Shown: positions 1 through 6,022 of the stretch, piece after piece | Position numbering within the stretch: position 1 is the stretch's first letter | Layout of the letters: the number at the start of each line of letters is the position of its first letter | DNA from: Colwellia sp. | Lineage (GTDB): Bacteria; Pseudomonadota; Gammaproteobacteria; Enterobacterales; Alteromonadaceae | Assembly: GCA_003521815.1 (NCBI GenBank) | Contig: DPHE01000087.1 | Location: 5,052-15,716 of the forward strand | DNA: 10,665 nucleotides | Direction: 5' to 3' | Notes under the pieces: generated by a model | Databases searched by the model: none | Told to the model about the DNA's origin: nothing | Seen by the model: only the letters and a program-made list of their open reading frames with translations | Program-made: the position numbers and the translations under genes

Positions 1-239
1 AAAAAATAGCGATAAAAAATTATAACCCCAGGTATTTAGAGCACCTTAGCTTTGAACTACAACAAGAAAACATGAACACCTTAGTTGTTGGACATAGTAA
101 CACCACGCCAAAATTAGTCACGTTATTAACTGAAGAACTAGTAGCACCGTTATCTGAACAAGATTATCAACAACTTTATAAAGTACAGTATATTGATGAG
201 CAGGTGGTTTTAACGATTTTTCAGCAACCTTTATTCTGA
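1..239 (+). CDS. Histidine phosphatase family protein, C-terminal fragment
   Basis: This is the 3' end of a gene cut by the left window edge. The frame runs from position 3 to a TGA at 237-239 and gives 78 residues with no internal stop. Residues 26-41 read TLVVGHSNTTPKLVTL, the second conserved block of the histidine phosphatase (phosphoglycerate mutase-like, SixA-like) superfamily, in which the GHSNT histidine belongs to the active site. The last part (YQQLYKVQYIDEQVVLTIF) fits the final strand pair of that fold. The RHG block that carries the phosphorylated histidine would lie upstream, outside the window. An in-frame ATG at 72-74 is not the likely start because sequence typical of the family precedes it. 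The substrate cannot be told from this fragment. The gene converges on the malic enzyme gene and shares its terminator. Confidence 0.75.
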   Translation, partial: KIAIKNYNPRYLEHLSFELQQENMNTLVVGHSNTTPKLVTLLTEELVAPLSEQDYQQLYKVQYIDEQVVLTIFQQPLF

Positions 240-259
240 AATAGACATTGGTATAAAAC

Positions 260-298
260 AAAAAACCTCATCATACTTATTGTATTATGAGGTTTTTT
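260..298. terminator. Bidirectional rho-independent terminator
   Basis: The arms AAAAAACCTCAT (260-271) and ATGAGGTTTTTT (287-298) pair perfectly. Past one C/T mismatch (272/286) a further ATAC/GTAT pairing (273-276 with 282-285) closes a TTATT loop. The A-run and T-run at the two ends give a U-tract in either direction. It lies between the stop codons of two convergent genes (239 and 320), so it can serve both. Confidence 0.85.
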
Positions 299-319
299 AT
301 ACTTTCACCTGCGTGATAA

Positions 320-1561
320 TTACTGCATATAATTATCAGGCAAAGGTAGCGCTGCAACACCCGACTCTACCGCCGCTTTTGCTACCGCTAAAGCTACAGC
401 AGGCAATAAACGTGAATCCATTGGTTTTGGTATAATATACTCACGACCAAAAGTTAGCTCAGTTTCGCCACATGCGGCTAACACTTCACTAGGTACTTCT
501 TCTTTTGCTATAGCTCTAATCGCATGAACCGCTGCAACTTTCATTTCATCATTGATCGTACGGGCACGAACATCTAGGGCACCACGGAAGATAAAAGGGA
601 AACAAAGTACATTATTAACTTGGTTAGGATAATCAGAACGACCTGTAGCAATAATAACATCATCACGAGCGGCTATTGCTAATTCAGGTTTTATTTCAGG
701 ATCAGGATTTGAACAAGCAAAAATAATAGGATTGGGTCCCATTAATTTAACTTGTTCGGATGTCAACAAGTTAGGACCCGATACACCAACAAATACATCA
801 GCACCTTCAATGGCATCGTCTAACGTACGTTTATCGGTATTATTTGCAAAATGTTTTTTATATTCATTTAAGTCATCACGACGCGTATGCACTATGCCTT
901 TAGTATCAAGCATATAGATTTTTTCACGCTGAGCACCACACTTAATTAATAGCTCCATACAAGCAATAGCAGCAGCACCAGCACCCAAACAAACGATATT
1001 CGCTAGTTTAATATCTTTACCTTGAATATCTAATGCGTTGATCATACCCGCGGCGGTAACAATGGCAGTACCATGTTGATCATCGTGAAATACAGGGATT
1101 TTGCAACGCTCAATTAATGCTTTCTCAATAACAAAACATTCTGGCGCTTTAATATCTTCAAGGTTTATACCACCAAAGCTATCGGCAATATTCGCAACAG
1201 TATTAACAAACTCATCAACAGTTTTGTGTTTCACTTCAATATCAAACGAGTCGATGTTAGCAAAGCGTTTAAATAATAATGATTTACCCTCCATTACAGG
1301 TTTAGCTGCCATTGGGCCTAAGTTACCTAAACCTAATATAGCGGTACCATTAGTGATAACGGCAACAGTGTTGCCTTTTGCAGTATACTTATAAACATCA
1401 TCAAGGTTAGCGGCTATTTCTCTTACTGGCTCAGCAACACCAGGACTATATGCTAGTGATAGATCCTCACTAGTTTCAGCTGCGGTTGTTAATGCAACAC
1501 TGATTTTACCTGGAGTAGGTAGAGCGTGGTAATCAAGTGCTTGTTGACGTAGTTCTGTCAT
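320..1561 (-). CDS. maeB: Malic enzyme (malate dehydrogenase, oxaloacetate-decarboxylating), short form without phosphotransacetylase domain
   Basis: The 413-residue product oxidatively decarboxylates malate to pyruvate and CO2 using NAD(P)+, linking the TCA cycle to pyruvate and supplying reducing power. Seen motifs: AYSPGVAEP with the probable proton-donor Tyr38; GLGNLG at 77-82; Lys93 as the probable general base; metal-site acids in LED (134-136) and in FHDDQHGTA (158-166); a Rossmann GAGAAA at 193-198; and SNPDPEI at 284-290. E. coli MaeB is about 760 residues because a phosphotransacetylase-like domain follows the malic enzyme domain; here the stop comes right after the malic enzyme domain, so the symbol is by homology of that domain only. 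Cofactor preference cannot be read safely. The ATG is preceded by a modest GGA six bases upstream. A 9-bp inverted repeat (314-322 and 330-338) spans the stop codon. Transcription probably starts near 1646 and ends at the convergent terminator. Confidence 0.93.
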   Translation of the reverse strand: MTELRQQALDYHALPTPGKISVALTTAAETSEDLSLAYSPGVAEPVREIAANLDDVYKYTAKGNTVAVITNGTAILGLGNLGPMAAKPVMEGKSLLFKRFANIDSFDIEVKHKTVDEFVNTVANIADSFGGINLEDIKAPECFVIEKALIERCKIPVFHDDQHGTAIVTAAGMINALDIQGKDIKLANIVCLGAGAAAIACMELLIKCGAQREKIYMLDTKGIVHTRRDDLNEYKKHFANNTDKRTLDDAIEGADVFVGVSGPNLLTSEQVKLMGPNPIIFACSNPDPEIKPELAIAARDDVIIATGRSDYPNQVNNVLCFPFIFRGALDVRARTINDEMKVAAVHAIRAIAKEEVPSEVLAACGETELTFGREYIIPKPMDSRLLPAVALAVAKAAVESGVAALPLPDNYMQ

Positions 1562-1590
1562 GGTAGTTCCAAAATGCGTTTATATCCGCG

Positions 1591-1641
1591 CCACTTGAAG
1601 AGGCTCGTTTCAGGAAATCTGAGCGGTTCTCAATCAAGTGG
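1591..1641 (-). repeat. Inverted-repeat element A in the malic enzyme leader
   Basis: The arms CCACTTGA (1591-1598) and TCAAGTGG (1634-1641) are perfect 8-bp complements around a 35-nt middle. Imperfect pairing continues outward: TATATCCGCG on the left resembles the reverse complement of GAACGGGTATATA on the right, so the whole element may span about 1580-1653. The middle can form smaller hairpins (TGAG/CTCA and TCAG/CTGA on the minus strand). If the promoter at 1653-1680 is right, this element occupies almost the whole 5' leader of the malic enzyme mRNA. It shares its outer AACGGGTATA with element B at 2011-2054. It may be a dispersed intergenic repeat or a leader structure; which one is not decided by this window. 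Confidence 0.6.
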
Positions 1642-1652
1642 AACGGGTATAT

Positions 1653-1680
1653 ATATTATTTACAATGAATATTCAGTAAA
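1653..1680 (-). promoter_or_regulatory. Candidate sigma70 promoter for the malic enzyme gene
   Basis: On the minus strand a TTTACT -35 (1675-1680) and a TAATAT -10 (1653-1658) are separated by 16 bp. The expected start near 1646 would give a leader of about 85 nt that begins at the inverted-repeat element. The region is AT-rich, so chance matches are common and this stays tentative. Confidence 0.35.
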
Positions 1681-1964
1681 CATTCAATCTTTGATTTGAT
1701 TATTAGTTTGTTGCATAGCTTATTGCTACTACAAGGTTATTTAAATATGTAGAAGCGCTGTAAGGTTTAATAAACTTACACGACAACAACTATTAAATCA
1801 TATTATTTTATTAAATAGTCACTATTAAGACCTAAAACTCTTAATAAAACACCTCGTAAGAGTCAAATATAGTGAATTAGACGTTTTAATACTAATTAAT
1901 CACTTAATACATAGCTATTGATGACATTGATCGTGTAAATAAATTATTTAAAGAGGGGAAAATA

Positions 1965-1990
1965 AAAAACCAACCCTAAGGTTGGTTTTT
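1965..1990 (-). terminator. Rho-independent terminator downstream of purA
   Basis: The arms AAAAACCAACC (1965-1975) and GGTTGGTTTTT (1980-1990) form an 11-bp stem around a four-base CTAA loop. Read on the minus strand the stem ends in a run of six T residues. It lies about 70 nt after the purA stop codon, beyond repeat element B, and before the malic enzyme promoter, so it should insulate the malic enzyme gene from purA. Confidence 0.88.
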
Positions 1991-2010
1991 AAAGAGATTT
2001 AAATCATGTT

Positions 2011-2054
2011 TACCCATTACCATTCAAAGTGCATCTGGATTAGTAACGGGTATA
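2011..2054 (-). repeat. Inverted-repeat element B between purA stop and its terminator
   Basis: TACCCATTAC (2011-2020) and GTAACGGGTA (2043-2052) are complementary except at one position, enclosing 22 nt. The right end, AACGGGTATA at 2045-2054, is identical to the right end of element A at 1642-1651, and both are in the same orientation. The element starts 6 nt after the purA stop codon and is therefore transcribed as part of the purA 3' UTR. A REP-like or MITE-like intergenic repeat family is a reasonable guess, not shown by this window. Confidence 0.55.
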
Positions 2055-2058
2055 GCAA

Positions 2059-3354
2059 TTAAACGAAAGGATTCTTTTTAATAATCGTTTCATTACGATC
2101 TGGACCTGTTGAGATAATATCAACGGGTATGCCAGTAATATCTTCAATACGTTTAATATACGCTAAAGCATTCGCTGGTAAAGCATCAACAGATGTTGCA
2201 CCTACAGTGCTTTCTGTCCAACCTGCCATCGATTCATATACGGGTGTTATTTTATCATAACCTTCAGCGGCCGTTGGTGGTACCGTAATGATATCACCTG
2301 ACAGCGTTTTGTAACCGGTACATATTTTCAATGTTTCTAAACCATCAAGTACATCTAATTTAGTTAAACAGAAACCAGTAACACTATTTACTTGAATCGC
2401 ACGGTGCATTGCTACCGCATCAAACCAACCACAACGACGTTCACGACCGGTGGTTGCGCCAAATTCATGACCAACAGTACCTAAATGGTTGCCAACTTCA
2501 TCATCCAATTCTGTTGGGAACGGACCAGATCCAACACGTGTAGTGTATGCTTTCGTAATACCTAAGATGTAATCAAGATGACGAGGACCAACCCCACAAC
2601 CGGTAGCAACGCCACCAGCTGTGGTGTTTGACGAAGTTACATAAGGATAAGTACCATGATCGATATCAAGTAATGTACCTTGTGCGCCTTCAAACATAAT
2701 TGAGTCACCGTTTTTACGTGCTTGATCAAGTATTTCTGAAATATCGGCAGTCATTTTTTTAATAGTATCGGCGACAGCTAATGCGTCAGCTAATACTTCT
2801 TCATAATTCACTGGTTCGACTTTATAGTAATTAACCAAAGAGAAGTTATGATATTCAATAATTTCTTTTAATTTAGTAGCAAAAGACTCAGCACAGAAAA
2901 GATCACCTACACGTAAACCACGGCGAGCAACTTTATCTTCATATGCGGGACCAATACCACGACCTGTTGTACCAATCGCTTTTGCACCACGTGCAATTTC
3001 ACGGGCCGCATCTAACGCATTATGATAAGGAAGTATCAACGGACATGCATCACTAATAAGTAAACGTTCGCGTACTGGAATACCCTTAGCTTCAAGCATG
3101 TCAATTTCTGTCATCAAGGCTTTAGGACATAATACAACACCATTACCAATCAAACATTTTACATTATCACGTAAGACGCCTGAAGGAATTAAATGTAATA
3201 CGGTTTTTTCACCATCAATGACTAGCGTATGGCCTGCATTGTGCCCGCCTTGATAGCGAACGACATATTTTGCTTTATCGGTTAGTAAGTCTACGATCTT
3301 ACCTTTACCTTCGTCACCCCATTGGGTTCCTAGAACAACTACGTTTTTGCCCAT
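2059..3354 (-). CDS. purA: Adenylosuccinate synthetase
   Basis: Cytosolic PurA (431 residues, the usual length) joins IMP and aspartate using GTP to make adenylosuccinate, the first committed step from IMP to AMP; PurB then completes AMP. Seen motifs: the GDEGKGK loop at 13-19 with the catalytic Asp14; GGHNAGHT at 36-43 with the catalytic His42; IGTTGRGIGPAY at 127-138 (IMP site); FEGAQG at 221-226; RVGSGPFPTE at 273-282; GRERRCGW at 303-310; and STGPDR at 415-420 near the C-terminus (GTP site). It is the last gene of the mutL-purA row. Its own promoter (3386-3414) and terminator (1965-1990) suggest a separate transcript. No purine-repressor operator was recognised. The start ATG matches the expected N-terminus MGKNVVVLGTQWGDEGKGK but has no visible Shine-Dalgarno. 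Confidence 0.98.
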   Translation of the reverse strand: MGKNVVVLGTQWGDEGKGKIVDLLTDKAKYVVRYQGGHNAGHTLVIDGEKTVLHLIPSGVLRDNVKCLIGNGVVLCPKALMTEIDMLEAKGIPVRERLLISDACPLILPYHNALDAAREIARGAKAIGTTGRGIGPAYEDKVARRGLRVGDLFCAESFATKLKEIIEYHNFSLVNYYKVEPVNYEEVLADALAVADTIKKMTADISEILDQARKNGDSIMFEGAQGTLLDIDHGTYPYVTSSNTTAGGVATGCGVGPRHLDYILGITKAYTTRVGSGPFPTELDDEVGNHLGTVGHEFGATTGRERRCGWFDAVAMHRAIQVNSVTGFCLTKLDVLDGLETLKICTGYKTLSGDIITVPPTAAEGYDKITPVYESMAGWTESTVGATSVDALPANALAYIKRIEDITGIPVDIISTGPDRNETIIKKNPFV

Positions 3355-3385
3355 TTTGACTATTTCATAAGAAAATCAGGCGAGG

Positions 3386-3414
3386 ATTCTAACAAATATA
3401 GATATTTAGTCCAA
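3386..3414 (-). promoter_or_regulatory. Probable sigma70 promoter of purA
   Basis: On the minus strand TTGGAC (3409-3414) and TAGAAT (3386-3391) are separated by exactly 17 bp. The -10 matches the consensus at five of six positions; the -35 at three. The predicted start near 3379 gives a leader of only about 25 nt. The spacer carries an inverted repeat, AAATAT and ATATTT around two bases, which could be an operator or chance in AT-rich DNA. An AAGAAAAA/TTTTTCTT hairpin lies just upstream at 3413-3436. Confidence 0.55.
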
Positions 3415-3501
3415 GAAAAAATGCATTATTTTTCTTATGATTTTAAAATAATCTATTAAGTTAGGTAGTTAGGGTTAGTCTTTTTTACAATTAAGTACTT
3501 A

Positions 3502-3687
3502 TTATTGTGATAACCAAATAACCATTACGCCCAATAATAGAACAAATAAACCTATATTCCTGATATCTGTAATGGGTTGCTCAGCTAACTTAAGTAAATA
3601 CGTACGCCATTTGTTTGGAAATAACGCGGGCGCTAATCCTTCGATAATGAGCACTAAACCAAAAGCTAGCAATAATGTGTCTGTCAT
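3502..3687 (-). CDS. yjeT: DUF2065 family small inner-membrane protein (YjeT-like)
   Basis: This 61-residue protein has two hydrophobic segments, about residues 3-22 and 43-59, joined by a short basic, polar stretch containing FPNKWRTYLLKLAEQP. Length, the GLVLIIEGLAPALFP start and the position between hflC and purA all match the DUF2065 family, of which E. coli YjeT is a member. It should be an inner-membrane protein with a hairpin topology. No biochemical function is established that I can name, and the link to HflKC or PurA rests on conserved order only. The ATG has a good GGAG eight bases upstream, which supports this start. A terminator just upstream cuts it off from hflC, so it either has its own promoter, for which only a poor TAATAC-like -10 is visible near 3707, or depends on readthrough. 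Confidence 0.85.
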   Translation of the reverse strand: MTDTLLLAFGLVLIIEGLAPALFPNKWRTYLLKLAEQPITDIRNIGLFVLLLGVMVIWLSQ

Positions 3688-3716
3688 AAATCATCTCCAA
3701 AGAGTATTACGCATAA

Positions 3717-3742
3717 AAAAGCCAGCAATTCAGCTGGCTTTT
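3717..3742 (-). terminator. Rho-independent terminator downstream of hflC
   Basis: AAAAGCCAGC (3717-3726) and GCTGGCTTTT (3733-3742) form a perfect 10-bp stem around AATTCA. On the minus strand it ends in six T residues (complement of 3715-3720). It lies 33 nt beyond the hflC stop codon and 29 nt before the DUF2065 start codon, so it probably ends the hfl transcript. Confidence 0.88.
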
Positions 3743-3764
3743 ATTCAAAGTAAATTCAAAGTAA
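3743..3764. repeat. Perfect 11-bp tandem duplication
   Basis: ATTCAAAGTAA occurs twice back to back at 3743-3753 and 3754-3764, between the hflC stop codon and the terminator stem. It looks like a recent small duplication by slippage. No function is apparent. Confidence 0.8.
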
Positions 3765-3775
3765 TAACATTATCA

Positions 3776-4663
3776 CTATTTTTGAAGTCCACTTCCGTCT
3801 TTTAAGTAGCGAAAGAAGTCACTATCAGGTTTAACAACCATAATGTCATTCTTGCTGCTAAAACTTTTTTCATAAGCTTCTAAGCTACGAATAAAGCCAT
3901 AAAATTCGGTATCCTTTGTATAAGAATCAGAATATATTTTCGCGGCTAATGCGTCGCCTTCACCTCGTGTAGTGAAAGCATCTTTCTGTGCTTCAGCCAA
4001 CATAACTGTTACTTTTGCATCAATTGTTGCACGAATAATTTCAGCTTGCTCTTGACCTTTAGAACGATGTTCTTTGGCAACAGCCGTTCGCTCAGCACGC
4101 ATACGCTCATAAATAGAGTTACTTATCTCAGTAGGTAAGTTAATCGCTTTAATACGAACATCAACTACTTCAATACCTAAATCTTCACGGCTACTTCTAG
4201 CGCTTTCTAACGCTTGCTCCATGATAGAATCGCGATCACCTGATACAATCTCTTTGATAGTACGATTACCAAACTCAGTTCTTAAACCGTTATTCACTTT
4301 TTGTTTAAGTAACGCACGAGCATTATCAATTGATCCTGATGTGCGAAGATAATAAGTAGAAAAATCAACAATGCGCCATTTTGCAAACGAATCGACGATA
4401 AGATCTTTTTTCTCCGCTGTAACAAAGCGATCTGCCGCTTCATCTAAGGTTTGAATACGAGCATCAAGTTTTTTTACTGACTGAATAAATGGGATTTTAA
4501 AATGTAATCCTGGATCAAATACCATCATTTCACCTGTGGAACTATCACGTTTGATTTTAGAGAACTCAAACACAATGCCACGCTGACCTTCGTAAATAAC
4601 AAAGACTGATGAAACGATTAAGACAAGTAACAATGATATTATTGCAATGAAAAGGTTTTTCAT
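3776..4663 (-). CDS. hflC: Protease modulator HflC (SPFH/prohibitin family)
   Basis: HflC is an inner-membrane protein that forms a large cage with HflK around the FtsH protease and modulates its action on membrane and regulatory substrates. The 295-residue product has an N-terminal membrane anchor (about 4-23), then an SPFH domain facing the periplasm, with VFDPGLHFKIPFIQSVKKLDARIQ split over 48-71, KKDLIVDSFAKWRI at 85-98, GIEVVDVRIKAINLP at 163-177, a charged helical region (about 185-245) and the C-terminal FYGFIRSLEAYEKSF block at 254-268. It is shorter than E. coli HflC (334); the missing part appears to fall just before GIEVVDVR (about residues 143-162), where E. coli has an insertion. 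The start lies 3 nt after the hflK stop, with GGGAG about 13 nt before it inside hflK, so translation is coupled. Confidence 0.96.
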   Translation of the reverse strand: MKNLFIAIISLLLVLIVSSVFVIYEGQRGIVFEFSKIKRDSSTGEMMVFDPGLHFKIPFIQSVKKLDARIQTLDEAADRFVTAEKKDLIVDSFAKWRIVDFSTYYLRTSGSIDNARALLKQKVNNGLRTEFGNRTIKEIVSGDRDSIMEQALESARSSREDLGIEVVDVRIKAINLPTEISNSIYERMRAERTAVAKEHRSKGQEQAEIIRATIDAKVTVMLAEAQKDAFTTRGEGDALAAKIYSDSYTKDTEFYGFIRSLEAYEKSFSSKNDIMVVKPDSDFFRYLKDGSGLQK

Positions 4664-4666
4664 GTG

Positions 4667-5833
4667 CTAGTTGCTCCCACTGTTGAATCTATCACCACGA
4701 TCTGATGATGAAGATGGCGCAGTATTATTACTTTGCTGGCTCACCGGCGCATAAGATTTAACCGCTGTATTATCGCGATTAGTCGTATTTTGCTGTTGAA
4801 TGATCTTATCTAAAGGTAAGTACATCATATTATTACCCCCATCGACATCAACCATTACTTTACTGCTATTGCTGTAAACTTTTTCCATTGTGGCAATGTA
4901 CAAGCGTTCACGCGTTACTTTAGGTGCAGCTAAATATTCAGGTAGAAGCTTGTTAAATTTCGCTACTTCACCTTCTGCATCTAACACAGTTCGCGATTTA
5001 TATGCTAAAGCTTCTTGCTCCATACGCTTCACTCGACCACGTGCACGTGGTTCAATACCACGAGCATAAGCTTCTGCTTCACGTAAAAACCTAACTTCAT
5101 CTTCTTGTGCCGAAATCGCATCATCAAAAGCATCTTTTACTTCATTTGGTGGACGGGCATCTTTAAAGTTAACATCAACAATAATTAAACCTAGGTTATA
5201 AGGTTCGATGATCTTCTCTAGCTCTTCCCATACGCTTTGACGGATAACTTCACGACCACTTGTTAATATGTCATCCATAACAGCATGGCCTACAACATAG
5301 CGAAGTGCGCTATCAAGTGATTGGTTTAAACTATCGTCAGCATTAGTAACACTAAATATATAATTACGCGCATTTACAACGCGGTATTGTATTTGCATTT
5401 CTACGCGAACAACATTCTCATCTTGCGTTAACATAAAACCTGAAGAGGGCATATCACGCGTACTTTGCATATCCACAGGAATAATGCGATCAATGAAGGT
5501 CCATTTCCAACGAAGACCAGGTTCAACTGTACCTGAGTATTGCCCAAAACGAAGTACAAGCCCTTGCTCTGCTTCTTTAATGGTATAAAAACCACTAAAA
5601 GCATAAACAACGATGGCTATAATTAGCACTAGGCTTATGCCGATAGTAGAAAGGCTTTTGCCTGACGGAGATGAACCGCCAGTAGATTTCCCATTACCTT
5701 TACCGCCAAAAATCCCACTGACTTTTTTACCTAAATCATTCAGTAATTCGTCTAAATCAGGTGGTCCTTGGTTTTTGCCGCCTTTGTTTTTCCAGGGGTC
5801 TTTATCATTATTCCCCGGTTCATTCCAAGCCAT
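4667..5833 (-). CDS. hflK: FtsH protease activity modulator HflK (SPFH/prohibitin family)
   Basis: HflK is the partner of HflC in the membrane complex that encloses FtsH. The 388-residue product starts with MAWNEPGN and a Gly/Lys/Asn-rich cytoplasmic part (1-60) that is typical of HflK. One membrane helix follows (about 62-82), then the SPFH domain beginning YTIKEAEQGLVLRFGQY (83-99), with PGLRWKWTFID at 105-115, a long charged helical region around 230-290, and a Gln/Asn/Ser-rich tail (about 345-388) of low complexity. E. coli HflK is 419 residues; most of the difference seems to lie in the two low-complexity ends. The ATG has a clear GGAGAG eight to thirteen bases upstream. A 189-nt gap separates it from hflX, more than elsewhere in the row, so it may have its own promoter. 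A 16-bp perfect palindrome occurs within the coding sequence at 5036-5051. Confidence 0.97.
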   Translation of the reverse strand: MAWNEPGNNDKDPWKNKGGKNQGPPDLDELLNDLGKKVSGIFGGKGNGKSTGGSSPSGKSLSTIGISLVLIIAIVVYAFSGFYTIKEAEQGLVLRFGQYSGTVEPGLRWKWTFIDRIIPVDMQSTRDMPSSGFMLTQDENVVRVEMQIQYRVVNARNYIFSVTNADDSLNQSLDSALRYVVGHAVMDDILTSGREVIRQSVWEELEKIIEPYNLGLIIVDVNFKDARPPNEVKDAFDDAISAQEDEVRFLREAEAYARGIEPRARGRVKRMEQEALAYKSRTVLDAEGEVAKFNKLLPEYLAAPKVTRERLYIATMEKVYSNSSKVMVDVDGGNNMMYLPLDKIIQQQNTTNRDNTAVKSYAPVSQQSNNTAPSSSSDRGDRFNSGSN

Positions 5834-5924
5834 GGTGCTCTCCGCTAGGTTATTAAATTAGTATTTGTTATTCGCTCAACAAGCTTTCCAATAAATTTTT
5901 ATCAAACGAAAATTTGTTCCGTTT

Positions 5925-5953
5925 ATATAAGAAATGAGGGAGGTACTGTTGAA
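5925..5953 (-). promoter_or_regulatory. Weak candidate promoter upstream of hflK
   Basis: The hflX-hflK gap (5834-6022) shows no convincing terminator. The best promoter-like pair on the minus strand is TTCAAC (5948-5953) and TTATAT (5925-5930) with 17 bp between. Both boxes are imperfect, and readthrough from hflX could be enough. Confidence 0.22.
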
Positions 5954-6022
5954 GCGTAATAATTACATTCAGTTTATGATAAAAACATTTGTTTTATAAG
6001 ACTCTATATGAGGAATAACACA

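Larger units (their letters stand above)
1562..2058. other. 497-nt intergenic region between malic enzyme gene and purA
   Basis: No protein-coding frame here looks real. From left to right it holds the malic enzyme leader with a large inverted repeat (1591-1641), a candidate promoter (1653-1680), AT-rich sequence, the purA terminator (1965-1990) and a second inverted repeat (2011-2052). In the AT-rich part two weak hairpins can be drawn: 1760-1779 (8 bp with one bulge) and ATTAAGA/TCTTAAT at 1824-1830 and 1839-1845. Neither has a U-tract, and neither has a recognisable role. No tRNA or known riboswitch was recognised. Confidence 0.7.

Noticed and set aside
735..780. Nested inverted repeats GGGTCC/GGACCC and AACTTGT/ACAAGTT inside the malic enzyme gene
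   Set aside because: The arms are short and separated by a strongly asymmetric internal loop, inside conserved coding sequence; likely chance.
1101..1394. Plus-strand open frame of 97 codons opposite the malic enzyme gene (and similar plus-strand frames at 732-917, 5613-5861, 8107-8460 and 9891-10073)
   Set aside because: All lie antisense within well-conserved genes, show no family motif, and are explained as complements of the real coding frames.
1666..1686. TGAAT...ATTCA sequence resembling an ArgR box upstream of the malic enzyme gene
   Set aside because: The spacing between the half sites is wrong for an 18-bp ARG box, and there is no arginine-related gene.
5036..5051. 16-bp perfect palindrome ACCACGTGCACGTGGT in hflK
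   Set aside because: It encodes part of the conserved Arg/Gly-rich stretch PRARGRVKR in which repeated CGT and CCACG codons make a palindrome likely; no regulatory context.
5904..5924. AAACG/CGTTT hairpin between hflX and hflK
   Set aside because: Only 5 bp with an 11-nt loop and no T-run, so not supported as a terminator.
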